Assembly: GCA_034770075.1 (NCBI GenBank)
Contig: CM068377.1
Coordinates: forward strand, 74,165,358 to 74,229,357
DNA: 64,000 bases
Direction of reading: 5' to 3'
Source of the DNA: Aralia elata
Taxonomy: Eukaryota > Streptophyta > Magnoliopsida > Apiales > Araliaceae
Shown in pieces: positions 46,751 through 59,349 of this stretch (the first letter of the stretch is position 1; the number at the start of each line of letters is the position of its first letter). Under the pieces are notes generated by a model, which was given only the letters and a program-made list of their open reading frames with translations, had not been told where the DNA came from and searched no databases. Made by a program: the position numbers and the translations under genes.

Positions 46751-48569
46751 TGTTAGGTTTGTATATGACGCGAACATGCAATTAAATTACATAAATAAAG
46801 CGTAAGCGCGATAAAATCAGATTTTAAAATTTTATACAAACCATCACCATGATCAATCTATGTGCTCAATTAACGATATAAACGAAAGAGATAGAGATAA
46901 AAATTATACCCTCGTAGAACCGTGCTTCCTCGGGTACAAGTTTACCTCCAATTCCTTTGCGTTCTCCTTGAATTCCACCGACTAAATTCCTTTGCTTGAT
47001 CAACGTTACCCACTCAAGTGTTTGGCCTCTAGAGGCGATCCACCAAGGAAGAATAGTTATTCAAGAAGATGGGTGTTGGCAAAACCTAGTTTCTATCTCT
47101 ATAAAAATTGTAAGTACTCTCCACAATCTAATGCAAGAGTGTGTAACCCTAATCTATGATAAGACTCATCTTATTTATAGATGTAGGAATAACCCTTCCC
47201 TAAACTATTTAGGATTAGGGTTTCTATTATAATTAAACTCCTTTAATTAATTATGCTCCTAATCCAATTAAAAATTCATGAGAGAGTACTTCTATTAATT
47301 AATTCTCAATTCCTATTAGGAATTAAATAATTGTAATAGTAATAATAATAATAAGACCCTTCTTATTAATTTATATTTAATATTTCCAAAATATTAAATA
47401 ATAAATATTAAGCTATTTAATTTATTCTATCTCCATAGATTAAATTAAATACACTTAACTTATTATCACAATTATGTCATTTACTTCTTGAATAAATATT
47501 TTCCTTTTGCGGTGTGACCCTTTAAGTTCTCCATATTAAACCAGTTGTGAATAAATCAATTAGAACAATTCTAATCTTATTTAAATAAATAAATTAAACT
47601 ATTTAATTCATTTAAATAAATAATATTTATTCTACAATAAAGGTAAGCCCCCTTAGCGATCAACGACTTTTCAGATAATATAGATTTCAACATTAATCAC
47701 AAAAGAACCTTTCAGTGAATAGTTACCGTACAATTCAATTCTTTTACCATACAATGTCCCAATTAAATATAAGACATGGATTTACTGTCAAGTCTTATTT
47801 TATTTAATTATATGTATTTCGATTCTCAAATGCACAACTCTAAATAATGCAAATTAGAAACTCCTTTCTAATTTCATTCTGCCTTGGTCAAGGACTACTG
47901 AGTTGTCATTTATCGAATCACATAGGACATTCACATCTTTTACTAGACATGGTAGATTCTTTGTTGATCATTCACCTATCTCCATGCACAACTTATTATA
48001 CCCAATCATACCCTTTGATATACCCTAAAGGTCTTAAGGGACATGTCAAAGTATAACTCATCATACACAAGATACTATGATGATCTCAAGTCCAATGATC
48101 ACTTGTACTACTATCACTAGAGTAATTCGTATTGACAGGCGAGTAAAACTCCATTAGGTATTCCTTAGCGAGCCACGTTCAGTGAACTTATTCTCCAATA
48201 AGCACCTACATACTTGCTTTAGTGTCTCCACATAAATGATTATGAGATCAATCATCCTCTTCCTAAGAGCAAGCAACGTATGTACTAATCTATCCGGATT
48301 CACTAATCCCCTTTTTAGTAATCCAACGATTAGGAACGATTTTATTTTGTGAGCTATCTAGAATTTAGATCTCATTAACATGATCACCATCATAATTCTA
48401 AAAGCATTGCTCAAAATTATGGGTTTATCACATTTAATATAACAACACTATGTAGATAATATAAAATAGCTTTTAAGAAAATCAATCCTTTTATTAATAA
48501 ATGAATAAGATTACAAAGTATATGCTACATCATATCAAATATGATTGGCTTGTGTGCATACTACTTTCA
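46751..48569 (-). mobile_element. Element D 3' LTR (1819 bp)
   Basis: Plus-strand ends are TGTTAGGTTTGTATATG and CTACTTTCA. It matches 54182-56000 over its full length. Short open frames inside it recur in the other LTR because the LTRs are copies. Confidence 0.97.
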
Positions 48570-48583
48570 AATTCCCACTTGCA
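48570..48583 (-). other. Polypurine tract of element D
   Basis: On the minus strand, CAAGTGGGAATT abuts the start of the 3' LTR, seven nucleotides after the pol stop codon at 48590-48592. Confidence 0.7.
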
Positions 48584-48589
48584 CTAAAG

Positions 48590-50309
48590 TCAATCGTCAT
48601 GGTATCTAATACCCATCTTCTCTAAGTGACGATCAAACTGCTGTTGTGTTAAAGCTTTAGTAAATGGATCTGCAATGTTGTCTTGAGAGTCCACACGCTC
48701 CAGGGTGACATCTCTTCTTTCAATGATCTCTCTAATCAAATGAAACCGCTGCAATACGTGTTTGGATTTTTGATGAGACCTGGGTTCCTTAGCCTGCGCA
48801 ACAGCTCCGTTGTTGTCACAGAATAAAGGTACGACTCCTCTAATGTTAGGAACCACTCCAAGTTCAGTTATGAACTTCTTCATCCAAACAGCTTCCTTTA
48901 CAGCTTCACTTGCAGCTATGTACTATGCCCCTGTCACTGAATCAACAACTGTTTGCTACTTGGAACTCTTTCAACTCACCGCGCCACCGTTTAAGGTAAA
49001 CACATACCCTGAAACGGATTTATTATCATCTTGGTCCGTTTGAAAACTTGAGTCTGTATAGCCCTCTAGTTTCAGTTCAGACCCACCGTAGACAAGAAAT
49101 ACATCTTTAGTTCTTCTTAAGTACTTTAGGATATTTTTCACTGCCTTCTAGTGCTCTTCTCATGGATTCGACTGATATCTGCTCGTTACACTAAGTGCAT
49201 GAGCGACATCTGGTCTAGTACATATCATACCGTACATGATAGATCCTATTGCGGAAGCATAAGGAATCTTACTCATACGATCTCTCTCCTCAGGTGTCTT
49301 TGGGGCCTGTTTCTTGGAGAGATATATTTCATGGCTCATCGGCATGAGACCTCTCTTGGAATCTTCCATGCTAAACTTCTTTAACATCGAGTCAATGTAC
49401 TTTTCTTGGGTCAAGCTGAGCTTCCTTTTAGATCTATCTCTATAGATCTTTATCCCCAAATATAGGATGCCTCACTCAAGTTCTTCATGGAGAAGTGTTT
49501 AGATAACCAAATTTTGATCGACTGTAGCATAAGAACATCATTCCCTATCAATAATATATCATCAACATATAATACAAGGAATGAAACAGCGCTCCCACTA
49601 ACCTTCTTGTACACACAAGGTTCATCCTCATTTTTGATAAAATCAAACCTTTATCAAAACGGATGTTCCATCTTCGAGAAGCTTGCTTCAATCCATAAAT
49701 GGATCGTTGTAGCTTACAGACTTGGTTTGTTCCAACCGTTGAAACAAAACCCTCTGGTTGTATCATATATACATTTTCCTCAAGCTCTCCATTGAGGAAG
49801 GTCGTTTTCACGTCCATTTGGCAGATCTCGTAGTCATAATAAGCTGCAATTACAAGCAAAATTCGAATGGACTTGAGCATAGCTACTGGTGAGAAGGGTT
49901 CATCATAGTCAACTCCTTGTCTTTGTTTGAAACCTTTTACAACCAGTCGGGCCTTATAGGTCTCTACCTTGCCATCTGCTCCAGTCTTTCTCTTAAAGAC
50001 CCATTTACACCCAATAGGCTTAATGCCCTCAGGTGGTGAAACCAAAGTCCATACTTGGTTTTCATACATGGAGTCCATCTCGGATATCATGGCTTCTAGC
50101 CATTTCTCTGAGTCTTCACTACTCATAGCCTCTTCGTAAGTCAGTGGATCATCATCTTCTATGATGTGTACCTCATTATCATCCTCTATGATGAATTCAT
50201 ACCTATCAGGTATCTTCGGTACTCTTCCAGATTTACGAATAGGTTGTGGTATAGTAGGTTCTTCTACTTGGTCAGGTACCTGACTTTGATCCGTAGTATT
50301 TTGTGGTTC
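48590..50309 (-). pseudogene. Element D reverse transcriptase and RNase H
   Basis: Reverse transcriptase begins near 50126 with SSEDSEKWLEAMISEMDSM. It carries GCKWVFKRKTGADGKVETYK, QMDVKTTFLNGELEENVYM and the catalytic YVDD at 49558-49569. A frameshift near 49650 puts YVDD out of frame with what precedes it, and another break lies near 49470. RNase H (about 48600-49350) has YASAIGSIMYGMICTRPDVAHA, FCDNNGAVAQAKEPRSHQKSKH and the C-terminal IADPFTKALTQQQF. These are standard copia features. Non-functional as written. Confidence 0.92.
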
Positions 50310-51245
50310 TTAAACTTCTTCAAGATATATCTTACTCCCACTGACCTCTTCAAGGATAAACTCCTTTTCCAAGAAGGCAGCGTGTTTCGCAACAAACACC
50401 TTTTGATCAGTAGGATGATAGAAATAATACCCTGATGTTTCTTTAGGGTATCCCACGAATCTACATTTGTTGGATCTAGTCTTCAGCTTATCATGTTCAA
50501 ACCTTTTGACATAAGCTGGACAACCCCAAGTCTTAACATGCTTAAGATTTGGTTTTCTCCCTGTCCATATCTCATATGGAGTATTTGGGACGGATTTGGT
50601 AGGTACCTTATTAAGTAGGTATGCAGCCGATTCTAGGGCATAACCCCAGAAGGATACTGGAAGGTCGGTAAAACTCATCATGGAACGAACCATATCCAAC
50701 AATGTTCGATTTCTCCTTTCAGATACACCATTCAACTGTGGCGTCCCTGGTGGAGTCCATTATGAGATTATACCATTTTCTTTGAGACAACTTAGAAATT
50801 CATTGGTCAAGTATTCACCTCCTCGATCCGATCGAAGAATCTTAATACTCTTACCAGTTTGCTTCTCTACTTCACTTCTGAATTCTTTGAACCTTTCAAA
50901 CGATTCAGATTTGTATTTCATTAAATACACATATCCAAACCTAGAATGATCATCAATGAAAGTAATAAAATAAGAATACCCTCCTCGTGCATTCATTGCC
51001 ATAGGTCCACATATATCTGTGTGTACCAACACTAACAATTCTGTAACTCTTTCTTCTTTTCCACTAAAAGGAGATTTAGTCATCTTACCCATGAGACAAG
51101 ATTCACAAGTTGGATATGATTCATAATCAGATAGCTCTAAAAGCCCATATTTATGCAACTTGGTTAATCTTGTTTCATTGATATGACCGAGTCTACAATG
51201 CCACATAAAGGTATAATTAACATCATCTCTTTTTCTTTTCTTAGT
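50310..51245 (-). pseudogene. Element D integrase
   Basis: It begins with the pre-integrase zinc region WHCRLGHINETRLTKLHKYG and CESCLMGK. The catalytic core has HTDICGPM, RSDRGGEYL and NGVSERRNRTLLDMVRSMM. Thirty-five codons separate the second Asp and the Glu, counting the in-frame TAA at 50760-50762 between them. That stop and one at 50310 keep the frame, so no indel occurred here. The C-terminus has KCRFVGYPKETSGYYFYHP, typical of copia elements. Confidence 0.92.
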
Positions 51246-51890
51246 TTATTCAATTTGAAGTATATTTTCATGCAAGTCAAGTATGTAAAGTCCATTTAAT
51301 AGATTGCCAACACCATATAAAATATTTTTATTATAAATAGAACAACTGTTGTTCTTTATAATAATATCAAAACCATCCATATCCAATACAGAAATTGAGA
51401 TAATGTTTCTAATGAGTGTTGAAACATAATAACAATTATTTAAACTAATGAACTTGCCCGAAGGCAGTGCTAAACAATAAGTCCCTACAGCTAATGCAGC
51501 AACCTTTGCTCCATTTCCCACTCGTAGGACAACTTCATCCTTGTTCAGCTTTCTACTTCTGCTTAGTCCCTGCACATTATTACATATGTGAGAACTACAG
51601 CCGGTATCCAATACCCAAGTAGAATTTTGACTTTCAGAAAAATTAATTTCAATCATGAACAAACCTAGATCGGAAGTCAAAGCTTCTCCAAGCTTCTTTT
51701 GGTCCGCAAGATAATCCTTGCAGTTCCTCTTTCAGTGTCCCGGCTTATTGCAATGGTAGCAAATTCCTTTGCTATCTGGATCTGGTTTCTTTTTATCCTT
51801 TCTCTTCGCCTTGCCCTTAGCCTTCTTGCTTTTCTTCTTTTCAGAAGATACCTTGGGCCTCTTCCTTTTCTTGGAAGAGTCATCCACTAG
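51246..51890 (-). pseudogene. Element D nucleocapsid knuckle and protease
   Basis: A Lys-rich stretch precedes a CCHC knuckle, C-x2-C-x4-H-x4-C (cysteines in CYHCNKPGH and NCK), interrupted by TGA at 51732-51734 right after the histidine. The protease follows with active-site WVLDTGCSSHI (Asp in DTG). All lie in the same frame as gag. Stops at 51732 and 51246 break the frame; one base change each could explain them. Confidence 0.88.
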
Positions 51891-52505
51891 TAAGACTTAG
51901 TTCTTGTTGGATGAGAAGTAACCTTCAGCAGTTTTCAGCATGTTAAGTAACTCAGGCAAGCTGACATCCTACTTATTCAGGTGAAAATTCACAACAAATT
52001 GTGAGAAGGTGTCCGAGAGTGACTGCAAGATCAAATCTTGACTTAACTCCCAATCCATCACGAACCCAAGCTGTCCAAGTTGTTCAATCAGATTGATCAT
52101 GTTAAGGACATGAGTCTCAACAGCAGTGCCCTCGGTCATACGAGATCGGAAGAGCTCCTTAGATATCTGATATCTAGCAGTCCTACTTTGCTCACCATAC
52201 AACTCTTTGAGGTGCAACAATATAGTAGGAGCATCCATAGTTTCATGCTGACGCTGAAGCTCGTTACTCATGGATGCGAGCATGATGCATTGAGCCAAGA
52301 TTGCATCATCTTGCCACTTTCTGAAAATATCAATCTCTTCTTTAGAGGCTGTTTTTGCAACATTTGCAGGGACTGGCGAATTTAGGACATAAGAAATCTT
52401 TTCAGCAGTAAGAACAATTCTCAGATTCCTTAACCAGTCCGTGTAATTCGGTCCAGTCAGTTTGTTAGCATCAAGTATGCTACACAGTGATAATGAGTTT
52501 GACAT
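51891..52505 (-). pseudogene. Element D gag
   Basis: A copia gag of the UBN2 type, starting most plausibly at ATG 52505 (MSNSLSLCSILDANKLTGPN), with an upstream ATG at 52544. Recognisable parts are GPNYTDWLRNLRIVL near the N-terminus, the hallmark MSNELQRQHETMDAPTILLH, and a conserved ETHVLNMINLIEQLGQLG. Stops at 51969-51971 and 51897-51899 cut it before the knuckle, without a shift of frame. Confidence 0.88.
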
Positions 52506-52544
52506 TTTTAAATTCTGCATGTGAAATAGACAACATTTTAGCAT

Positions 52545-54163
52545 ACATTCATTTAATTAATTACCAAAATAAATTAGGTCTTTTTTTTAAATTGGTATCT
52601 CCCACTATTTTCATCAAACTATATTACCCTCATTATATAGTTCGGCAATTTAAATTAAAGATTTGCTAGTGAGACTAAGGATCCCATTTCAAATGTATAT
52701 AGCCTTGTGGTGACACAGCAAACGATATATAAATAAATAGGTAGACAACTATTGTCAATTATATCACTATATAACTCCTTTTATTTTGCCTCTTAGATTA
52801 TTTTGATCAAGTGGTAACACATCCGAATCAAAATTATCCAAGTTAAGTTCAACCTAGCACTTCCATATATGTGAAGAGAAAAATACCGTCCTTGTGGTGA
52901 CACAACAAAATAGTAATGTTTAATTCCTTAATAAGCATCAAATGTGATAATGCAACATCTTAAATATTTAATGTTTGCCTTGTGGTGACACAACAAACTC
53001 ATATTAAATATTCAATACTCTATTGCTTTACCATGCTAGAAGGCGATGTTCGATATTCCAAATATCTTTGAACGCTTAGGACTTAATATGATTTCTTTGA
53101 GGGGTTTATTATTATTAGTCTCATCTTGTTTAGCGCGCATGCATATATATATATATAAAATACGCGTCATATTATTTTACATGCGAAGCATGTTGGATAA
53201 TATATAATATATATATATATAGTAATCATGCACATATAGAATACTATATTCTACCCGGATTGATTATGGATTTTTAGTCTAGTTTGGTTCACTAGAGCCA
53301 CCAAGTGAACCAAAAGGTCAAACCTAGGGTGTAAGAATTAAATTTAAATATAATTATTACATTTAAACTCGGGCTCCAATACAAACGGGTCTTCAAGCGC
53401 TCCTTGCTCCTTTGTCTCCAATTCTTCAAAATAATTCTAACTAATCCTATTACATGAACTATTTACTATAATAGAAACCTTGATCAGCAGTCAAGGGGAA
53501 GTACATAGGAGGGAGATAGAATTTACATTAAGAAAAATTAGAGAAGACGAGGTACGCAGACCCCATTTATAAAAACTCATACATTCAAGTATCCTCTAAA
53601 ATAATTTCAATCACACATTGGTCAATAGTCCATAATCAATCCCTATTTATTATCATACATATCTCTATATGTATCAATAAATAACATGCATCTCATGAAT
53701 AATAAAACCATTCCATATATGCATTGATATCAATTAATGGGCAAAAGTTTTGCTAATATTTAGTTTTGAAACAAAATAAACTCTTTTATTTTAATCAAAA
53801 ATCAAATCCAAATTAAACTCCTTTAATTTTAGCAATCTTAAATTCTATTTCAGATAAAATAAACATCTTTATTTTAAACTTATATCAATTAAATGAACCA
53901 TTTATGTTAATCAAAGGAAAAATTATTTTTCGAATTCTGCTGTCCGGCGCAGCTGCGCCCAGAATGAACTGGGAAACGGCGCAGCTGCGCTGAACCCCAG
54001 AAACGACTTTCTGGGTTTGGGCGCAGCTGTGCTCCAGAATGAACTGGAAACGGCGCAGCTGCGCCGCGTAGCAGATTCAGAAAAAAATAGATTCTGCCCA
54101 AAAATTTCGATCCAATCGCATATCATACACACATGGAATCATAAAATCGATAATTAGCACAAA
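52545..54163 (-). other. Element D leader region
   Basis: AT-rich untranslated leader of about 1.6 kb between primer site and gag, long for a copia element. It holds repeated CTTGTGGTGACACA words (about 52703, 52890, 52979), an AT microsatellite near 53140-53220 and the GC palindrome array 53944-54070. No gene. Confidence 0.65.
53944..54070 (-). repeat. GC-rich palindrome array in element D leader
   Basis: Four copies of GGCGCAGCTGCGCC, a perfect 14-bp palindrome, or a one-base variant start at 53946, 53978, 54020 and 54052. The intervening sequence CCAGAATGAACTGG is also repeated, giving a larger unit of about 74 bp. Confidence 0.9.
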
Positions 54164-54180
54164 ATTAGGCTCTGATACCA
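54164..54180 (-). other. Primer binding site of element D (initiator tRNA-Met)
   Basis: On the minus strand, TGGTATCAGAGCC lies one nucleotide after the 5' LTR end. It is the standard complement of the plant initiator tRNA-Met 3' end. Confidence 0.93.
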
Positions 54181-54181
54181 C

Positions 54182-56000
54182 TGTTAGGTTTGTATATGAC
54201 GCGAACATGCAATCAAATTACATAAATAAAGCGTAAGCGCGATAAAATCAGATTTTAAAATTTTATACAAACCATCACCATGATCAATCTATGTGCTCAA
54301 TTAACAATATAAATGAAAGAGATAGAGATAAAAATTATACCCTCGTAGAACCGTGCTTCCTCGGGTACAAGTTCATCTCCAATTTCTTCGCGTTCTCCTA
54401 GAATTCCACCCACTAAATTCCTTTACTTGATCAACGTTAGCCACCCAAGTGTTTGGCCTCTAGAGGTGATCCACCAAGATAGAATAGTTATTCAAGAAGA
54501 TGGGTGTTGGCAAAACCTAGTTTCTATCTCTATAGAAATTGTAAGTACTCTCCACAATCTAATGCAAGAGTGTGTAACCCTAATCTATGATAAGACTCCT
54601 CTTATTTATAGATGTAGGAATAACCCTTCCCTAAACTATTTAGGATTAGGGTTTCTATTATAATTAAACTCGTTTAATTAATTATGCTCCTAATCCAATT
54701 AGAAATTCATGAGAGATTACTTCTATTAATTAATTCCTAATCCCTATTAGGAATTAAATAATAGTAATAGTAATAATAATAATAAGACTCTTCTTATTAA
54801 TTTATATTTAATATTTCCAAAATATTAAATAATAAATATTAAACTATTTAATTTATTCTATCTCCATAGATTAAATTAAATACACTTAACTTATTATTAC
54901 AATTATGTCATTTACTTCTTAAATAAATATTTTTCTTTTACGGTGTGACCCTTTAGGTTCTCCATATTAAACCGGTTGTGAATAAATCAATTAGAACAAT
55001 TCTAATCTTATTTAAATAAATAAATTAAACTATTTAATTCATTTAAATAAATAATATTTATTCTACAATAAAGGTAAGCCCCCTTAGCGATCAATGACTT
55101 TCTAGATAATATAGATTTCAACATTAATCACAAAAGAACCTTTCACTGAATAGTTACCGTACAATTCAATCCTTCTACCATACAATGTCTCAATTAAATA
55201 TAAGACATTGATTTACCGTCAAGTCTTATTTTATTTAATTATATGTATTTCGATTCCCAAATGCACAACTCTAAATAATGCAAATTAGAGACTCCTTTCT
55301 AATTTCATTCTGCCTTGGCCAAGGACTACTAAGTTGTCATTTATCGAATCACATAGGACATTCACATCTTTTACTAGACGTGGTAGATTCTTTGTTGATC
55401 ATTCACCTATCTCCATGCACAACTTATTATACCCAATCATACCCTTTGATATACCCTAAAGGTCTTAAGGGACATGTCAAAGTATAACTCATCATACACA
55501 AGATACTATGATGATTTCAAGTCCAAGGATCACTTGTACTACTATCACTAGAGGAATTCCTATTGACAGGCGAGTAAAACTCCATTAGGTATTCCTTAGC
55601 GAGCCACGTTCAGTGAACTTATTCTCCAATAAGCACCTACATACTTGCTTTAGTGTCTCTACACAAATGATTATGAGATCAATCATCCTCTTCCTAAGAG
55701 CAAGCAACGTATGTACTAATCTATCCGGATTCACTAATCCCCTTTTTAGTAATCCAACGATTAGGAATGATTTTAGTTTGTGAGCTATCTAGAATTTAGA
55801 TCTCATTAGCATGATCACCATCATGATTCTAAAAGCATTGCTCAAAACTATGAGTTTATCACATTTAATATAACAGCACTATGTAGATAATATAAAATAC
55901 CTTTTAAGAAAATCAATCCTTTTATTAATAAATGAATAAGATTACAAAGTATATGCTACATCATATCAAATATGATTGGCTTGTGTGCATACTATTTTCA
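54182..56000 (-). mobile_element. Element D 5' LTR (1819 bp)
   Basis: It has the same length and ends as 46751-48569 and is followed on the plus-strand right by the CAACC duplication. Differences from the other LTR are scattered substitutions. Confidence 0.97.
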
Positions 56001-56005
56001 CAACC

Positions 56006-58330
56006 ACCAGATATAAATACTCCGTAAGACCTGAAAAGGAACGAATGCGCAGAGGTGTGGTGGCCTCTGGATTCGCCTCAGATGGTTAAGTTAGTAATAA
56101 CAATGGAAGTTGCAAGTCTGAGAATTAAAGGTTGTGTGTAAAAAATATACTAGAGGTCCCTCATATGTATTTATATATGATATTGTGATAACTGTCTATT
56201 AGGGTTTCCTCTCTTGTAGGGCGGGAACCGTTGCTGATAAGTCCAAATATAAATGAACTTATGATACCCCCAAATCCGTATACTCGCTACAATAGATTTG
56301 GTACTCACTATCTATCATCATCCACTTCATCCAACTAATAACATAAACTAAATTACATTAATAAAAATATGTCTTACAATATCCTAGGTTTTACACCTTA
56401 CTTAGCTATTACAACTGTTTTAAAATATTACATTCATTAATAAATAATATTCTAATACAACATATTCTGCTAATCTTCTTCCTTAGATTTGTCCTTTCCT
56501 TTGTCTTTTGAACCTAACCCTTCGGGTCCTTCTGCTTTAGCTAAAAAAATATAAGATTACAAGAGTGAGCAACTAATTTGCTCTGCAAGTATAAAAAGTT
56601 TGTAACATAAGAATAATTCTAACTTTTACTGGAAGAATAAACATTACTAATGAATTAATAACTGATAATTTAGGAAAGATATTATAACATCTGTCAATCT
56701 AAGAATCAACAAAGGTATATGCATAAGGTATTGAACTTTCAATCTCAAAGTTTATAGAACTTTAGAATCTCAAAGTTTAAAATGTCTTCAAGATTTTGAA
56801 AGACAGTGGAGTGGTCGTTTAGGTCATGAACTATCTAAAATGTTCATCAGTCGGAGACTGAGAACTCTCCAAAATGTCCAATAGTCACAAAGCCTGCGAA
56901 CTCTCCATATAGTATCATTGGTAACGCAACGGATTATAATGGTTAGTTTAACCTGCTAACACGAAGATAGATAAATCCTTGCGCACAAGATAAAGAATTC
57001 TCTAAGAGAAAACACAATAGAATTGATAATACTTATCAAAAGATCATTTTCAAAACTCTAAAATAACATATTTATAGGCTAAACGACGTTCTAATCCTAA
57101 TTAGAAAAGATAACAATGAAATACAGAAAAATAAAAATAATACTCCAAGTTTGACTAAACTTTGATTGGACGATATGACCCTTTTAAACAGGTTTTTTGG
57201 GGCTTAAAATAGTGTACGTCATGGCCAAATATGATGAATCTAATGGAGCTCGTCGAGTGTTTCAATTTGATATATTATGAGCCCCATAACTCCAAACGGA
57301 TCAAAAGTTACGCCCATTTAAAGTTACCCGACGAAGTGCTCTTGAATTATGGTATAGGATAGAAGAAGGCGTGCCCATATTATTGAGACTGTTAACACAA
57401 CTTCTAATGCTAGGCTTTTATTTAGTAAAAGTTGGATTCTTTATCCATTCTAAATAGAGTAATGATACAATCAGGAACTGAAAGAACCAACGGGGACAAA
57501 GTTATTACATTTATCAAATAGCAAACATATAATGTGCATTATACACTTACCAAATGGATGCAATCCCTCTTTGTGACATTTCAGCAAACACATAATGTGC
57601 ACTACACACTTAACAAATGGATCCAGCCCCTCTTAGCCCTTTCAGCAAACATAATATGTGCATCATCCCAGTACCCACCAACCAAAAACTTAATGTTATT
57701 GGCCTCCCATTCTCGAAGAAATAAGTACTATAAAAGATTTTAAATTTCTCAAATTATGCAAAACCCATACCTCAAAATTCTCAAATAGAAAATCGCGAAT
57801 TCATATTGAATTAAATGGATAGTCTTTTTAGAGAGGATCTGACTACGTTATTCCCCTCAGCCTTCACACTTTCAAGACTTCTTGAAAGTCTTAACTAATT
57901 TTTTGAATTTTCTAAGTGTTGTAAATATATTGAGCGTTGAGGGAAATGGAAGAAAAAGTTGAAAGAAGATGAAGGGACATCTTACAATTACTTAATCGGG
58001 GTCTTGGACGATTGGGACGAAACTTGGTTTAATAGCACTAAATACTAAAGTGGGACGAAAATGGTACCAAAATAGTTAGGGACAAACATTCCCTCGGTTA
58101 TTAGAAATATCTTTAATTAATGTAATTAAGTCCACAATTTAAAATTTCTTATTTATGTTTAACGTATGTAATAGTTGTTGTCTATATAATTCATGTATAA
58201 TTATAAGTTGTAAACTAAATTTTCATTACTTGTGCTACTAATGAAATATGACAGGTGAGATTCTTGGATTAGGTATCCAGAAAGCTGAATATGATTTTGA
58301 CAATAAGAATTTTGTTAGTACATGCATTTA
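56006..58330. other. AT-rich non-coding DNA, possible LTR fragments
   Basis: No gene seen. GAGCAACTAATTTGCTCTGCAA near 56565 and AACTCCAAACGGATCAAAAG near 57288 look like pieces of Ty3/gypsy chromovirus LTRs, but no ends could be placed. A three-copy tandem with 61-63 bp period starts at 57520, 57583 and 57644 (agcaaaca.ataatgtgca). Confidence 0.45.
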
Positions 58331-59349
58331 TGTTGCTAATTTTTAATTTGATGATGACTCAAAATCAATGTATATTTGTAACAAGTAAGTTTTGTAAAGT
58401 CCTTATGATAATCTTTGTAAAAGGACTTTGTTAGGGATCTAACTTGTTAGGTAGATCCATGATCGTAGAATAGTCATGTAAAATCATATAGCTGAAGACT
58501 GTTTGAAAACTTGTGCATTTTCGTTGAGCAAAGGCTAAAAACCTTTAAGATTGCAGAGTATAAGACATTTCGTTTTGTTAAGAGAACTCTGAGATTGTTT
58601 AGCAAGAGCCTAAAAGCATAGTGTTGTATCGCATAAGCCACTGAAGGAACGTAAAGCTAGTATCGTTTAGCTCTTTCACTAAACGTTTTGAAGAGTGACT
58701 TCATTATTGGTTACTAAAAGTGTATATGGACAAATTCATAGAACATAGCAATTTAACAAGCAGTGACAGATCAATGGCTAAGGTCAGTCATGCGACCTCG
58801 ACTCATATTCCAAGGTTGATCTTATCTGTTATGAGTTTGTGATAGAGACAAAGGAGACAACTCAACCTTTCTCAACAACTAACTACAAAAGGACAATGAC
58901 ATGTGTCTGCTGCTGCACCAAACGTAGTATGACTGAAAGCAATAGCTTGTGGTCTAGCAAACAAATATTTAAAGTTAAAGGAATTAGTCATTGACAAATG
59001 TCTCAGGCTATTTAGAGCAACAGTAACAATCTAGTTGGCAAATTTCAAAAGCGCTACTATAAAAGGATTGCTACATTAACACTTAATAAAAATTGAAATT
59101 TTGAATCAAACGATCTCAAAAACAATTGTCTGAAGCTCCACTCTACGATAACAAGAAAATAACTGTTGCTAAGTCATTTCAAGAGGAATTTCATTGCAAC
59201 TTAATAGCTATACAAACAAACATCATTCTTAGTGATTTTGTACAGATCTTAGTGATCTTAGTTGACTAAGTCTTTGTGGCTTAAAGGATTATTTGTGAAT
59301 CAGTCTTGTAATAGTTCTTAGTGAGCAGTGATTTGTGTAATCACCCAAT
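58331..59349 (+). mobile_element. SIRE-like copia LTR F, left part
   Basis: An LTR-like stretch with TTTGATGATGACTCAAAATC near its start and repeated TTTAGCAAGAGCC/TGAGCAAAGGC words, ending GTGATTTGTGTAATCACCCAAT. This matches the usual inner part of SIRE-type LTRs. The sequence seems to resume at 61158 after LTR E. The left border is approximate. Confidence 0.45.

Larger units (their letters stand above)
46751..56000 (-). mobile_element. Element D: Ty1/copia retrotransposon (Angela/BARE-like)
   Basis: A complete 9250-bp element on the minus strand with two 1819-bp LTRs and a 5-bp duplication CAACC (46746-46750 and 56001-56005). Order on the minus strand: LTR, initiator-Met primer site, long leader with GC palindromes, gag, protease, integrase, reverse transcriptase, RNase H, polypurine tract, LTR. 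Integrase before reverse transcriptase is the copia order. Size, LTR length and motifs resemble Angela/BARE; the lineage is an inference. LTRs differ by scattered substitutions, mostly transitions by eye. Stops and a frameshift disable it. Confidence 0.95.

Noticed and set aside
46996..48056. Two short frames repeated at 54427-54663 and 55278-55487
   Set aside because: They are in the paired LTRs of D; the copy reflects LTR duplication, not selection.
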